A stretch of 64,000 nt of DNA from an uncultured Christensenella sp. (lineage in GTDB: Bacteria > Bacillota > Clostridia > Christensenellales > Pumilibacteraceae): assembly GCA_910577435.1 (NCBI GenBank), contig CAJTLV010000002.1, positions 245,961 to 309,960 of the forward strand, written 5' to 3'. A program made the translations under genes and the position numbers. A model generated the notes under the pieces. That model was not told where the DNA came from, did not search any database, and saw only the letters and a program-made list of their open reading frames with translations. Every line of letters begins with the position of its first letter. Positions within the stretch are counted from its first letter, which is position 1. This document shows, piece after piece, positions 17,727 to 26,312 of this stretch.

Positions 17727-18473
17727 ATGAAAGAGTTTTTCAAGCAGACAGTCAAATCGTTCAAGCCGCTCGATATTATAATTTGGTCGGTTTCAGTCGC
17801 CGCTATCCTGGCGTCGTTTTTCGGCGCGAAAAGCCGCGATTACATCACTCTCGCCGCTTCGCTGATAGGCGCTACGATGCTTATATTCTTAGCTAAAGGA
17901 AACGTTATCGGCGAATTTCTCACAGTCGTATTTGCGGTGTTCTACGGCATAGTGTCGTTCGCAACGAGATACTACGGCGAAATGATAACATATCTCGGAA
18001 TGAGCGCGCTGGCGGCTGTCGTTGCAATAGTCGCGTGGATCCGTCATCCGTATAACGGCAATCACACCGAAGTCAAAGTCAATACGATAAAGCGCAAAGA
18101 ATGGCTGTTGCTAGTCGCGCTGTCGGCAGTGATAACGGTTGCGTTTTATTTTATCTTACGCGCGTTCGGCAATGCCAATCTCGTCACAAGTACAATATCC
18201 GTTCTTACAAGTTTTGCCGCGTCGTACCTTGCGCTGCGCCGCAGTGAATATTATGCTTTAGCTTACGCATTCAACGACATAGTGCTTATAGTTCTTTGGT
18301 CGTTCGCGACTGCGCAAAGCCTGCAGTATCTGCCGATGGTCGTTTGCTTTGTCGTTTTTCTCGTCAATGATATTTACGGGTTCGTCAACTGGCGGCGAAA
18401 CAAGCGCCGGCAGGCGAACGCCGAAAAAGAAGCGACAAGCGCAGAAGAGCGCTCCGACGGCAATACGGAATAA
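17727..18473 (+). CDS. pnuC: PnuC-family nicotinamide mononucleoside/vitamin transporter
   Basis: A 248-residue membrane protein with about seven hydrophobic segments, ending in the family signature LVNDIYGFVNWRRNKRRQ (NDxxGxxNW). PnuC-family proteins move nicotinamide riboside, thiamine or riboflavin by facilitated diffusion driven by intracellular phosphorylation. The match for nicotinamide versus thiamine (PnuT) is not decidable from the visible residues, so the symbol is used in the family sense. The charged tail of about 25 residues is cytoplasmic. It is a single-gene unit with a structured leader and only a weak ribosome site, consistent with ligand control. Confidence 0.82.
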   Translation: MKEFFKQTVKSFKPLDIIIWSVSVAAILASFFGAKSRDYITLAASLIGATMLIFLAKGNVIGEFLTVVFAVFYGIVSFATRYYGEMITYLGMSALAAVVAIVAWIRHPYNGNHTEVKVNTIKRKEWLLLVALSAVITVAFYFILRAFGNANLVTSTISVLTSFAASYLALRRSEYYALAYAFNDIVLIVLWSFATAQSLQYLPMVVCFVVFLVNDIYGFVNWRRNKRRQANAEKEATSAEERSDGNTE

Positions 18474-18554
18474 GTGCGTAATCTCTATAAACCGAGCTTA
18501 AAAAATGTTTGCCGCGATCCCCTTTCGGTGCTTAGCACAGCTTTTTCCGTATAA

Positions 18555-18586
18555 CTGAAACGCCGCTACTCGATGCGGCGTTTCAG
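18555..18586. terminator. Shared hairpin between pnuC and tex
   Basis: A perfect 12-base stem, CTGAAACGCCGC with GCGGCGTTTCAG, and an 8-base loop lie between two converging genes. There is no long U-tract, but position and stability suggest a bidirectional terminator. Confidence 0.65.
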
Positions 18587-18602
18587 CTGAATTCGGTGAT
18601 AT

Positions 18603-21152
18603 TTATTTTTTATTGAATTTACCGACGAGCGCCGCAAGTTTCTCTTCCATAGACATATTGGAAGTGTCGATAACATTCTCGCGGTCACGGTCGCGGTAAT
18701 CGCCGCGTTCGCGGCGGTCGTCGCGACGCTCGAACCTACGTTGTTCGCCCTCGCCGTTGCCGTCGCGCCTGTCGAACTTATGTCCGTGTCCGTCGTGGCG
18801 ATCGTGACGGTCGTGTCTGTCGCCGTTTTCGCCGCGCGCGGCACGCTCCGCCTTGCGCTGTTCGTATTCTGCGTGACGCTTTTCCCACTCGGCTTTCTTC
18901 GCGGCACGTTCCGCTTTGATCTTTTCCCATTCCGCCTTTTTGTCGGCGCGTTCCTGTTTTTGCTTTTCGTATTCGGCTTTACGCTGATCGCGCGTTGCGG
19001 GATCGAGCATAGTGAGCGCGATACGGTGTTTTTCTTTATCTACGGACAGAACCCAAACTTCGAGTTTGTCGCCCACTTTCAAAACGTCGGATGGATGACG
19101 GACAAAGTTGTCCGAGATCTCGGAAATGTGAAGCAATCCGTCCTGATGCACGGAAATGTCGACAAACGCGCCGAAGTCGGTAACGTTGCGTACTACGCCA
19201 AGCACGCGCATACCCTCTTTGAGATCGTTCATATCCATAAGATCGGAACGCAATACGGGAGGCGGCAATTGGTCGCGCACGTCTCTGCCCGGTTTGAGCA
19301 ACTCCGAAACTATATCGGTGAGCGTCGGAACGCCGACGCCGATTTCTGCGGCGACGGACTCTTCGCCTGCGCCGGCGATCTTTTTGGGCAGATCTTTTAG
19401 TTTACCGCCGCGCACGTCGTCTTCGGTATAGCCGAACTTATCCAAAAGTTTTTGCGCCGCGCCGTAAGATTCGGGGTGGACGGCGGTGTTGTCGAGAACG
19501 TTTTCACCGTCGCGTATACGCAGGAATCCGGCGCACTGTTCGAACGCTTTCGCGCCGAGCTTGGGAACTTTCAAAAGCTCCTTGCGCGAGCCGAACGGCT
19601 TGTTCGAGCGGTATTCGACTATGTTCTTTGCAGTACCCGCGTTAAGACCGGACACGTGTTCGAGAAGCGAATACGACGCGGTATTGAGGTCTACGCCGAC
19701 GCTGTTGACGCACTCGTCGACTGCGGCGGTAAGCGACGATACGAGCCGTTTTTGCGGCATATCGTGCTGATACTGTCCGACGCCCAGCGAACGGACGTCT
19801 ACTTTAATCAGCTCCGCAAGCGGATCGAGCAGTCTGCGCGCAATGGAAATAGCACTGCGTATCGTGAGATCGAGATCGGGGAACTCCTCCGCGCCGAGCT
19901 TGCCCGCCGAATACACCGACGCGCCCGCTTCGGAAACGACGGCGTAGGACACGGGACGGTCCAGCTCTTTGATGAGGTCGGCGACGAAGATCTCCGATTC
20001 TTTGGATGCGGTGCCGTTGCCTATCGAAATGCAGTCGACCGAATATTTATCAATAAGGCCTTTGAGAACGGCCTTAGCCTCTTCGATCTTTTTCTGCGGC
20101 GGCGTAGGATACACGACCGAGCTTGCCAAGAACTTGCCCGACGCGTCGATGACCGCGATCTTACAACCCGTTCTGTACGCGGGATCGAGACCGAGAATGA
20201 CCTTGCCTTTGAGCGGCGGTTGAAGAAGCAGCGGTTTGAGATTGCGCTCGAACGTCTTTATAGCCTGCTCGGACGCGCGGTCGAACAGCTCGGTACGCAC
20301 CTCGCGCTCGATGGACGGCGCGATGAGCCGATTGTAACTGTCGGCGATCGTTCTGTCGATAAGCCCGTCGAATGCGGACGACTTCTTTTTTGCTGCCGAA
20401 ATGACAGCGCGCGCCGCGTCCTCGTCGACTACTATATTTACTTTGAGACAGCTTTCCTTTTCGCCGCGATTGACGGCGAGAATGCGATGGCTGGGCACTG
20501 TCGCGACAGCCTCGTCAAACTTATTATACGTCTCGAAAATTTTCTTTTTCTCCGCATCTTCACAGCTTTCGTCGGCTGTTGCGGTAAGACGTCCCGTCGT
20601 CATTGCCTGCTCTCTGAGCGCCTTGCGGATCGCCGCGTCGTCCGAAATGCGCTCGGCTATGATGTCGCACGCGCCGTCGATAGCCGCTTTCGCGTCGGGC
20701 ACTTCTTTTTCGGCGTCGATGTAGGGCGCGGTAAGTTCCGCTTCATCGTAAGACGAAAGCTCTTGCGCCTCGATAATATCGGCAAGCGGTTCGAGTCCGC
20801 GCGCGATAGCGACGGAAGCGCGGGTTTTCTTTTTCTGTTTATAAGGACGGTAAATGTCCTCCGCTTCGGTAAGCGTCTTTGCCGCATCGAGCGCGACGGC
20901 AAGCTCGTCCGTCCATTTTTCCTGAGCTTCGATCGCCGCGCGTATCTCGTCTTTGCGCTTTTGCAGACCTTTCAGGTATTCGTAACGTTCGGACAGTTCG
21001 CGGATCACCTGATCGTCGGTCGCGCCGTGCATTTCCTTGCGGTAACGCGCTATGAACGGAACGGTATCGCCCTGATCCAAAAGATCGACGATGTTCGAGC
21101 AATGCTCGGTTTTGAGCGAAAATTCTTCGGCAAGTTGTTTTTTGATGTCCAT
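18603..21152 (-). CDS. tex: Tex-like RNA-binding transcription accessory protein
   Basis: An 849-residue nucleic-acid binding protein. It has the Tex N-terminal helical domain (DTVPFIARYRKEMHGATDDQ), a YqgF/RNase H-like core (ILGLDPAYRTGCKIAVID), helix-hairpin-helix repeats (VDLNTASYSLLEHVSGLN) and an S1 domain at about residues 641-710 (MRVLGVVRNVTDFGAFVDIS). The start at 21152 (MDIKKQLAEEF) has an AGGA ribosome site; an ATA-rich frame further upstream is not conserved-looking. Unusual is a tail of about 135 residues made of lysine/glutamate and then histidine/arginine/aspartate-rich repeats, making it longer than typical Tex (about 720-780). Confidence 0.92.
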   Translation of the reverse strand: MDIKKQLAEEFSLKTEHCSNIVDLLDQGDTVPFIARYRKEMHGATDDQVIRELSERYEYLKGLQKRKDEIRAAIEAQEKWTDELAVALDAAKTLTEAEDIYRPYKQKKKTRASVAIARGLEPLADIIEAQELSSYDEAELTAPYIDAEKEVPDAKAAIDGACDIIAERISDDAAIRKALREQAMTTGRLTATADESCEDAEKKKIFETYNKFDEAVATVPSHRILAVNRGEKESCLKVNIVVDEDAARAVISAAKKKSSAFDGLIDRTIADSYNRLIAPSIEREVRTELFDRASEQAIKTFERNLKPLLLQPPLKGKVILGLDPAYRTGCKIAVIDASGKFLASSVVYPTPPQKKIEEAKAVLKGLIDKYSVDCISIGNGTASKESEIFVADLIKELDRPVSYAVVSEAGASVYSAGKLGAEEFPDLDLTIRSAISIARRLLDPLAELIKVDVRSLGVGQYQHDMPQKRLVSSLTAAVDECVNSVGVDLNTASYSLLEHVSGLNAGTAKNIVEYRSNKPFGSRKELLKVPKLGAKAFEQCAGFLRIRDGENVLDNTAVHPESYGAAQKLLDKFGYTEDDVRGGKLKDLPKKIAGAGEESVAAEIGVGVPTLTDIVSELLKPGRDVRDQLPPPVLRSDLMDMNDLKEGMRVLGVVRNVTDFGAFVDISVHQDGLLHISEISDNFVRHPSDVLKVGDKLEVWVLSVDKEKHRIALTMLDPATRDQRKAEYEKQKQERADKKAEWEKIKAERAAKKAEWEKRHAEYEQRKAERAARGENGDRHDRHDRHDGHGHKFDRRDGNGEGEQRRFERRDDRRERGDYRDRDRENVIDTSNMSMEEKLAALVGKFNKK

Positions 21153-21220
21153 AAATTCCTCACGGCGTTGCCGCGAAATATTTTCGCGCCGCACAGATGT
21201 CTGTACTCCGCGTATCATAT

Positions 21221-21249
21221 ATTCTACTATAAATCGTCGCCAAAAGCAA
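21221..21249 (-). promoter_or_regulatory. Promoter of tex
   Basis: Minus strand TTGCTT (21244-21249), 17 bases, TAGAAT (21221-21226). Confidence 0.65.
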
Positions 21250-21325
21250 TCTTTTTTATCAAGTTTTTATTTCAATGCATAACACATAATCGTCGGCAAT
21301 TCCGTATTCCGAATTATTCATTATA

Positions 21326-21354
21326 TTGACAAACCGCGTCGGACGGCATATAAT
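21326..21354 (+). promoter_or_regulatory. Promoter of cysK
   Basis: TTGACA (21326-21331), 17 bases, TATAAT (21349-21354), perfect consensus. The ATG is 15 bases after the -10, so the leader is only about 9 bases, containing GAGGT. Confidence 0.9.
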
Positions 21355-21369
21355 AAAATCGAGGTAACT

Positions 21370-22281
21370 ATGAAAATTTACAACGATATGACCGAACTCA
21401 TCGGCGGCACTCCGCTCATAAGACTGAACGCGTTATGCGACGGCGCGGGGGCGACCGTACTAGCAAAGGCGGAACGGTTCAACCCCGCAGGCAGTGTCAA
21501 GGACCGCGCCGCGCTGTATATGATAAACGACGCGGAAAAGTCGGGACTGCTTACTCGGGGCGGCACGATAATAGAGCCGACCAGCGGCAACACGGGCATA
21601 GGGCTTGCTATGGTCGGAAGCATTCGCGGTTATAAAGTTGTTTTGACAATGCCCGAAACGATGAGCGTCGAGCGGCGCAGTCTGCTCGCCGCATACGGCG
21701 CGGAAATTGTTCTCACCGACGGCAAGAAAGGAATGCGCGGCGCGATAGAACGCGCGGAAGAGCTTGCCAAAGAGCGCGGCGGAGTTATACTCGGTCAATT
21801 CGACAACCCCGCCAATCCCAAAGCGCACTACGAGACTACGGGACGCGAGATCCTATCCGACACCGACGGCAAAGTCGACGTCTTCGTGGCGGGCGTAGGC
21901 ACCGGCGGCACGATCAGCGGCGTGGGCAGACTGCTCAAAGAAAATTTGCCGAACGTGAAAATTTTCGCGGTAGAGCCGACCGATTCGCCCGTGCTTTCGG
22001 GCGGAAAATCGGGCGCGCACAAGATACAAGGCATCGGCGCGGGATTCGTTCCCGACAATTTCGACCGCAGTATCGCGGACGCGATAATCGCCGTTTCGGA
22101 CAAAGACGCGACGGAAACGGCAAAATTTCTCGCAGCACGCGAGGGACTTCTGGTGGGAATTTCGTCGGGCGCGGCGGCGTTCGCCGCCAAAGAGCTTGCG
22201 CGCCTGCCCGAAAATGCGGGCAAAACGATAGTCGTGCTTCTGCCCGACACGGGAGAAAGATATTTATCGACTATGAATTAG
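21370..22281 (+). CDS. cysK: Cysteine synthase (O-acetylserine sulfhydrylase)
   Basis: PLP enzyme of 303 residues that makes cysteine from O-acetylserine and sulfide. The PLP lysine is in [14 protein letters not shown], substrate loop [12 protein letters not shown], phosphate-binding loop [15 protein letters not shown], and the C-terminal [14 protein letters not shown] with [10 protein letters not shown] is typical. No serine acetyltransferase gene lies next to it. The extremely short leader leaves no room for a T-box or S-box, so sulfur control would have to be at the promoter or by the enzyme complex. Confidence 0.95.
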   Translation: MKIYNDMTELIGGTPLIRLNALCDGAGATVLAKAERFNPAGSVKDRAALYMINDAEKSGLLTRGGTIIEPTSGNTGIGLAMVGSIRGYKVVLTMPETMSVERRSLLAAYGAEIVLTDGKKGMRGAIERAEELAKERGGVILGQFDNPANPKAHYETTGREILSDTDGKVDVFVAGVGTGGTISGVGRLLKENLPNVKIFAVEPTDSPVLSGGKSGAHKIQGIGAGFVPDNFDRSIADAIIAVSDKDATETAKFLAAREGLLVGISSGAAAFAAKELARLPENAGKTIVVLLPDTGERYLSTMN

Positions 22282-22319
22282 CATTCCGAATTTCTAATTA
22301 TACTCTAATTTTCAAACTA

Positions 22320-22348
22320 TTGACATACTCGGACGCGAGGATTATAAT
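22320..22348 (+). promoter_or_regulatory. Promoter giving an apparently leaderless mRNA
   Basis: TTGACA (22320-22325), 17 bases, TATAAT (22343-22348). The next ATG is 10 bases after the -10, so transcription should begin within about 3 bases of the start codon. Confidence 0.85.
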
Positions 22349-22357
22349 ATATATATT

Positions 22358-22807
22358 ATGTATTGCAAGCATTGTGGAAGCTCGATCGACGGCAAGTCCG
22401 CATTCTGCAGATTTTGCGGCAAACCGCTCGATACGGCGAAAATGAATAAAACCGTCGCGGAGGAAGAGTTCGTACACGTTCCGCCGCAACAGCAGTATTA
22501 TACGCCCGCGCAAAACGTCTGCGCTCCGCCGCAACAGCAATATTATGCGCCGCCCCCGCAACAACAGACGGCGCAGATGCAGAACGAGAACACGATAGCC
22601 GTAGTCGGGTTTATCCTGTCGTTCTTTGTGTCGATTGCCGGACTTATCTGTTCTATCATCGGCTATAACAACACGAAAAAAGGCGCGCCGAACAAGGGAC
22701 TTGCGATAGCCGGAATAGTCATAAGTTCTGTCGGACTTGCGATAAGCCTTATAACTTCTTTTTCTTACATACTGCGTCTTATGGTTTTGTGGGCGATATT
22801 CGTTTAG
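22358..22807 (+). CDS. Zinc-ribbon plus DUF4190-type membrane protein (copy 1)
   Basis: A 149-residue protein: an N-terminal zinc ribbon with two CxxC pairs (MYCKHCG and FCRFCGKPL), a proline/glutamine-rich linker with QQQYY repeats, and a C-terminal DUF4190-like module with two membrane segments (VGFILSFFVSIAGLICSIIG and a second at about 125-148). Function of the family is unknown; it may sense or stabilise the envelope. It is a paralogue of the following gene, with the same domain order. Unlike it, no ribosome site precedes the ATG because the promoter abuts the start codon. Confidence 0.82.
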   Translation: MYCKHCGSSIDGKSAFCRFCGKPLDTAKMNKTVAEEEFVHVPPQQQYYTPAQNVCAPPQQQYYAPPPQQQTAQMQNENTIAVVGFILSFFVSIAGLICSIIGYNNTKKGAPNKGLAIAGIVISSVGLAISLITSFSYILRLMVLWAIFV

Positions 22808-22837
22808 TGTGAACACATAAGAATTTCTTTAAACTAC

Positions 22838-22866
22838 TTGACATAATCGTACATATATATTATAAT
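22838..22866 (+). promoter_or_regulatory. Promoter of zinc-ribbon copy 2
   Basis: TTGACA (22838-22843), 17 bases, TATAAT (22861-22866), perfect. This message has a normal leader with AAGGAG before the ATG. Confidence 0.88.
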
Positions 22867-22900
22867 AGTTATACAATAACCTCACAAGGAGAATGTAAAA

Positions 22901-23308
22901 ATGTTTTGTAATCACTGCGGAAAGCAAGTAGACAACGATACTGTTTTCTGCCCCTTCTGTGGCGGAAGAGTGGGCGACGCCCCTGCGCAAAAAACGGCGC
23001 AACCGCAATATGCCGCTCCGCCGCAACAGGCAGCGCCGCCTCAGGACAATACGATAGCCATTGTCGGATTTATTTTCTCGTTCTTCGGCGGACTTATCGG
23101 TCTCATATGCTCTATCATCGGCTATAGCAACGCCAAGAAAGGAGCGCCGCATAAGTCGCTCGCGCTCGCCGGTATAATCATAAGTTGCCTTTGGATCGTC
23201 GGTATTGTGATCTATGTCATCGCGATCGTCGCGTTGACTATCGGCAGTATCGGTGCGGCAGGCGGAATCACCGGAGATTATTATTACGCAATAGCGTCTC
23301 TCCTTTAA
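22901..23308 (+). CDS. Zinc-ribbon plus DUF4190-type membrane protein (copy 2)
   Basis: A 135-residue paralogue of the preceding gene: N-terminal MFCNHCGKQVDND and FCPFCGGRVGD (zinc ribbon), a shorter proline/glutamine linker, then NTIAIVGFIFSFFGGLIGLI and a second membrane segment. The loop between the membrane segments (IIGYSNAKKGAPHKSLALAG) is nearly the same as in copy 1, supporting a tandem duplication. It has its own promoter, a clear ribosome site and a terminator. Function unknown. Confidence 0.82.
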   Translation: MFCNHCGKQVDNDTVFCPFCGGRVGDAPAQKTAQPQYAAPPQQAAPPQDNTIAIVGFIFSFFGGLIGLICSIIGYSNAKKGAPHKSLALAGIIISCLWIVGIVIYVIAIVALTIGSIGAAGGITGDYYYAIASLL

Positions 23309-23322
23309 TACGGCAAATCAAG

Positions 23323-23347
23323 ACGGGCGGCAACGCCCGTTTTTTAT
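23323..23347 (+). terminator. Terminator after zinc-ribbon copy 2
   Basis: ACGGGCG-GCAA-CGCCCGT followed by six T, 15 bases after the stop codon. Confidence 0.92.
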
Positions 23348-23365
23348 TGCGTTTTTAAGTCGGCA

Positions 23366-23394
23366 TTGACAGACAAACGCGACGATGATATAAT
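23366..23394 (+). promoter_or_regulatory. Promoter of the secreted 471-residue protein
   Basis: TTGACA (23366-23371), 17 bases, TATAAT (23389-23394). The leader is about 77 bases and includes AAAGGAG before the ATG. Confidence 0.88.
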
Positions 23395-23477
23395 AAATAT
23401 GTTCCGAGCGGGACAAAACTGCCGCTCGAATTGTTATATATGCGAATGCAGAATTATCGGCTTCAAAGGAGACGGCA

Positions 23478-24893
23478 ATGAAAAAATCGAAAAAATTCGT
23501 ACTGTCTGCGCTATCGGCGATAATCGGATTGTGCGGCGTATTGGGTTTGACCGCGCCTCGCCGCGCGAGCGCCAATTCCGCACCGTCGTTTTATTACGGC
23601 TCGACGGGGAGCGGCGCGGTCGTATTAACGGACTGCCCCGTCACCGTTCGGCACGAACAGCTGACTTTCGATCTCGACGCGAATATTAACCTGCACGATC
23701 TTAACGAATCCGATCCCGCAGAGTATGCCAACACCGTCACCGCAGAATATACATTCTTCAACCCGGAAGATTATGACGTACACGCAACGCTCGTGTTCCC
23801 GTTCGGCACGATGCCCGATTATATATGGAACGGCGAGCTCGGCTCGTATTATAAATCGGATAACATCACGGTAGACGGCGCGCCCGTCGAGACGCGGCTT
23901 CGCCACACCTACACGCTCGCGTATGCGGGCGGCATATTCGACATTGACGCGGGCATTGCCCGATTGCGCGACGACTACGCGGAAAGCAACTTCATAGATA
24001 AGGCTCTGCCCGTATACCGTTACATTGTTTCGCTCGAAGCGAGCAACGCTTACGTATTCGTCGATCACGACGGACTGCAAGTCGCATCCGATTTAGGCGG
24101 ATGGACGAGCTACGGACCGAACGGACATTCGGGACTGTTCGAATACGTGCGGAACGTAGAGACGTACGAACTGTACGTGTTCGGCGAAGAAATAAACGTC
24201 GAGGATAGAATATCTTTCTATACGGACAATCGTTTCCGCGTGCCGACTTCGGGCAAAGTAGCGAAAACGATCGTTGAACAGCTGACATACGACGATTTCA
24301 TTTACCGACGCTACGACGAGAACAACGGCGTTTCGCGCGTCGATTGGCACAACGCGGCAGTAGAGATAATCGACAGTTCGTTCGCCGACCGCCAAACGCT
24401 CGGTCTGCACAAAATGGATTTTTACAATAGTCTGATGTGTTGGTACGAATACGATGTCGACTTCCCCGCCGACTCCACCGTAATTAACAAAGTCACTGCG
24501 CCGATGTTCCCCACGATAGATGCGGACTATTCACCCAATACGTACACGTTTACGTACCTGCTGAGTCCCGCAAGCAAGTGGGGAAGCTTTTCCGACCTCG
24601 ACATTCGCATAAACACAGACTCGTATTTGATCGACCAAAGCCATTATGCAAACTTCGAAGCGACGGACGGCGGCTACGCTATGCACCTTGACAGCCTGCC
24701 CGACAGCGAACTTGTTTTTACGTTATGCACTTCGGCAAATCCCATACGAATACGCACTGCCGCAAGCTACGCGCTTGCAGCAGTCGTTGTCGTTATAATA
24801 GTCGTTATCGTCTGCGCGGTCGTGTACTTCATAGGTATGATGATAGCGCTCGGCGTACTTCTCGCAAGACGCAACAACAAACCTAAGGTTTGA
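23478..24893 (+). CDS. Cell-surface protein with signal peptide and C-terminal membrane anchor
   Basis: I do not recognise the family. The 471-residue protein has a signal peptide (MKKSKKFVLSALSAIIGLCG, cleavage probably after ASA near residue 33), a large extracellular domain, and a membrane segment near residues 430-460 followed by a short basic tail (RRNNKPKV). The first 120 residues resemble a beta-sandwich that often precedes adhesion or signalling domains (AEYTFFNPEDYDVHATLVF). No catalytic motif is visible. It is a monocistronic gene with its own promoter. Confidence 0.75.
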   Translation: MKKSKKFVLSALSAIIGLCGVLGLTAPRRASANSAPSFYYGSTGSGAVVLTDCPVTVRHEQLTFDLDANINLHDLNESDPAEYANTVTAEYTFFNPEDYDVHATLVFPFGTMPDYIWNGELGSYYKSDNITVDGAPVETRLRHTYTLAYAGGIFDIDAGIARLRDDYAESNFIDKALPVYRYIVSLEASNAYVFVDHDGLQVASDLGGWTSYGPNGHSGLFEYVRNVETYELYVFGEEINVEDRISFYTDNRFRVPTSGKVAKTIVEQLTYDDFIYRRYDENNGVSRVDWHNAAVEIIDSSFADRQTLGLHKMDFYNSLMCWYEYDVDFPADSTVINKVTAPMFPTIDADYSPNTYTFTYLLSPASKWGSFSDLDIRINTDSYLIDQSHYANFEATDGGYAMHLDSLPDSELVFTLCTSANPIRIRTAASYALAAVVVVIIVVIVCAVVYFIGMMIALGVLLARRNNKPKV

Positions 24894-25060
24894 CGGCTAT
24901 CGTGTGTCGGATCGCATTGTATTCTGACTCTGCACCTCAATAAATGCTTAGCTCACATTCGAAAAAAAGTTGATATTTTCTTATCCCACTGAGCACCGAA
25001 TGCATTTCGATCGAAGTTTGCCATAGGTAAACGAAGCGGAAAAATCTTTTCTTTCACACT

Positions 25061-25090
25061 AAAAGCCTGTCGAGATCTCGACAGGCTTTT
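25061..25090. terminator. Bidirectional terminator between two convergent genes
   Basis: A perfect palindrome, AAAAGCCTGTCGAGA paired with TCTCGACAGGCTTTT, with A and T runs at its ends. It serves the amylase/lipoprotein operon on the minus strand and probably the secreted-protein gene on the plus strand. The rest of the 24.9-25.1 kb gap shows no gene. Confidence 0.9.
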
Positions 25091-25111
25091 CGATTTACCT
25101 ATTTACATTTA

Positions 25112-26299
25112 TCAGTCGCCCAAGTACTCAAACACGAACCGAGCGTTGGCGCCCTCTCCGGTTACTGTGATCTTGTATGTTCCGAGCTTTGTCACTTTCC
25201 CGTTGCCGGAAGAACTGATCCCGCTGAAATTAAGTCCGGAACTACCCGCCGCCATAGAGTAGTGCGAGGGTGTGTTGTGGTTCCATACCCTGTTATCGCT
25301 TGCGGATGCACTCGAATATTCGCAAATTTTGAACTCGGCATTTGCGCTCGTAAATGTGACTGTCAGTCCTGCCGCAGGATCGATATAGTTATCTGCGCCT
25401 ATCGTCCAACTGCCGTCTGCCCAGCCGGAACCTACCAAGTACGAACCGTTTTCGACTAACGTGTCTGTCAATCCGTCGGAAAACTCGATAGACCAGCACG
25501 GCGTATCGTCTGTATAATAGCGCGCTCCGATAGTAAACGCGCGTCTTCCGCCCGCAGACTTAACCGTAAACGTCCCCGCATCCTGGTCAAACTGCACGCC
25601 GTGAGGATTGCGATAAGTATCGTGCCACAGTTCCAGAACGCCCGCACTATGCGTCAACGTCGTTCCGTTCACTTTAATTGTAACGACATCGCCGGGATTG
25701 AGCATAACGCCTGTCGCAACACATTCCGTATCGGTACCGACGAGTTCCGCAACGAGTTCATTGTTGACATAAACACCGCCTTTGGCGGTAGGAACGGGAT
25801 CAATCGGACCGGGATCGGGATTGGGACCCGGATCGGGAGATATAGCGCCCGAAGTCGCCCATTCCGCATACAAATACAAATCGCTGTCCAGCTTTGTCAC
25901 GTCGGGCATTTTCGCTACGGTTATTATCTCGCCTTCGGAAGCGTACCGCCAACCGACAAAAGTCATACCGGACCGCGTAGTCGTCGCTTCGGGAAGCGTC
26001 TCGCCCGCCGCCAGATTGCAGACGTATGCGTTGTCCACAAAATACGTGCCGCCGTCCGCCGCAGTCACATCCGTACCGCCGACGGCATTGTTCGTTTGCG
26101 TGCCGCCGCTTACGTACCAGCCCGGACTGAGTATGACCTTATGCGAGGCGCTCGCACCCGCTTCGTCCGCCGAAGCAACGGCGTCGGGCGCGGGAGTATT
26201 GCCGTTCACTTTGATATTAGAGGCGCAACCGGTGCACAGTCCGCAGAACGCGGTCGCCGAAATAAGTGCCGCCGCAAGCGACGTTATCTTTTTATTCAT
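25112..26299 (-). CDS. Lipoprotein with InlB-type repeat and probable glycan-binding region
   Basis: A 395-residue lipoprotein: signal peptide and lipobox LCTGC at the N terminus, an InlB/Listeria-Bacteroides-type repeat at about residues 55-145 (ending TKLDSDLYLYAEW), a proline/glycine/aspartate linker (PDPGPNPDPGPIDPVP), and then two beta-rich domains with many aromatic residues (ELWHDTYRNPHG, YLVGSGWADGSWTIGADN). The aromatic pattern and its position 13 bases after a GH13 gene suggest starch binding at the cell surface. That is inference; no named carbohydrate-binding family was recognised. No catalytic residues seen. Confidence 0.75.
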   Translation of the reverse strand: MNKKITSLAAALISATAFCGLCTGCASNIKVNGNTPAPDAVASADEAGASASHKVILSPGWYVSGGTQTNNAVGGTDVTAADGGTYFVDNAYVCNLAAGETLPEATTTRSGMTFVGWRYASEGEIITVAKMPDVTKLDSDLYLYAEWATSGAISPDPGPNPDPGPIDPVPTAKGGVYVNNELVAELVGTDTECVATGVMLNPGDVVTIKVNGTTLTHSAGVLELWHDTYRNPHGVQFDQDAGTFTVKSAGGRRAFTIGARYYTDDTPCWSIEFSDGLTDTLVENGSYLVGSGWADGSWTIGADNYIDPAAGLTVTFTSANAEFKICEYSSASASDNRVWNHNTPSHYSMAAGSSGLNFSGISSSGNGKVTKLGTYKITVTGEGANARFVFEYLGD

Positions 26300-26312
26300 T
26301 GCCCTTTCCTCC

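Noticed and set aside
17620..17727. TPP, preQ1 or NAD+ riboswitch assignment for the pnuC leader
   Set aside because: None of the conserved sequence blocks I know for these classes was found, so no class is named.
19452..21329. 625-residue plus-strand frame opposite tex
   Set aside because: Antisense shadow; frame lacks a plausible ribosome site and domain.
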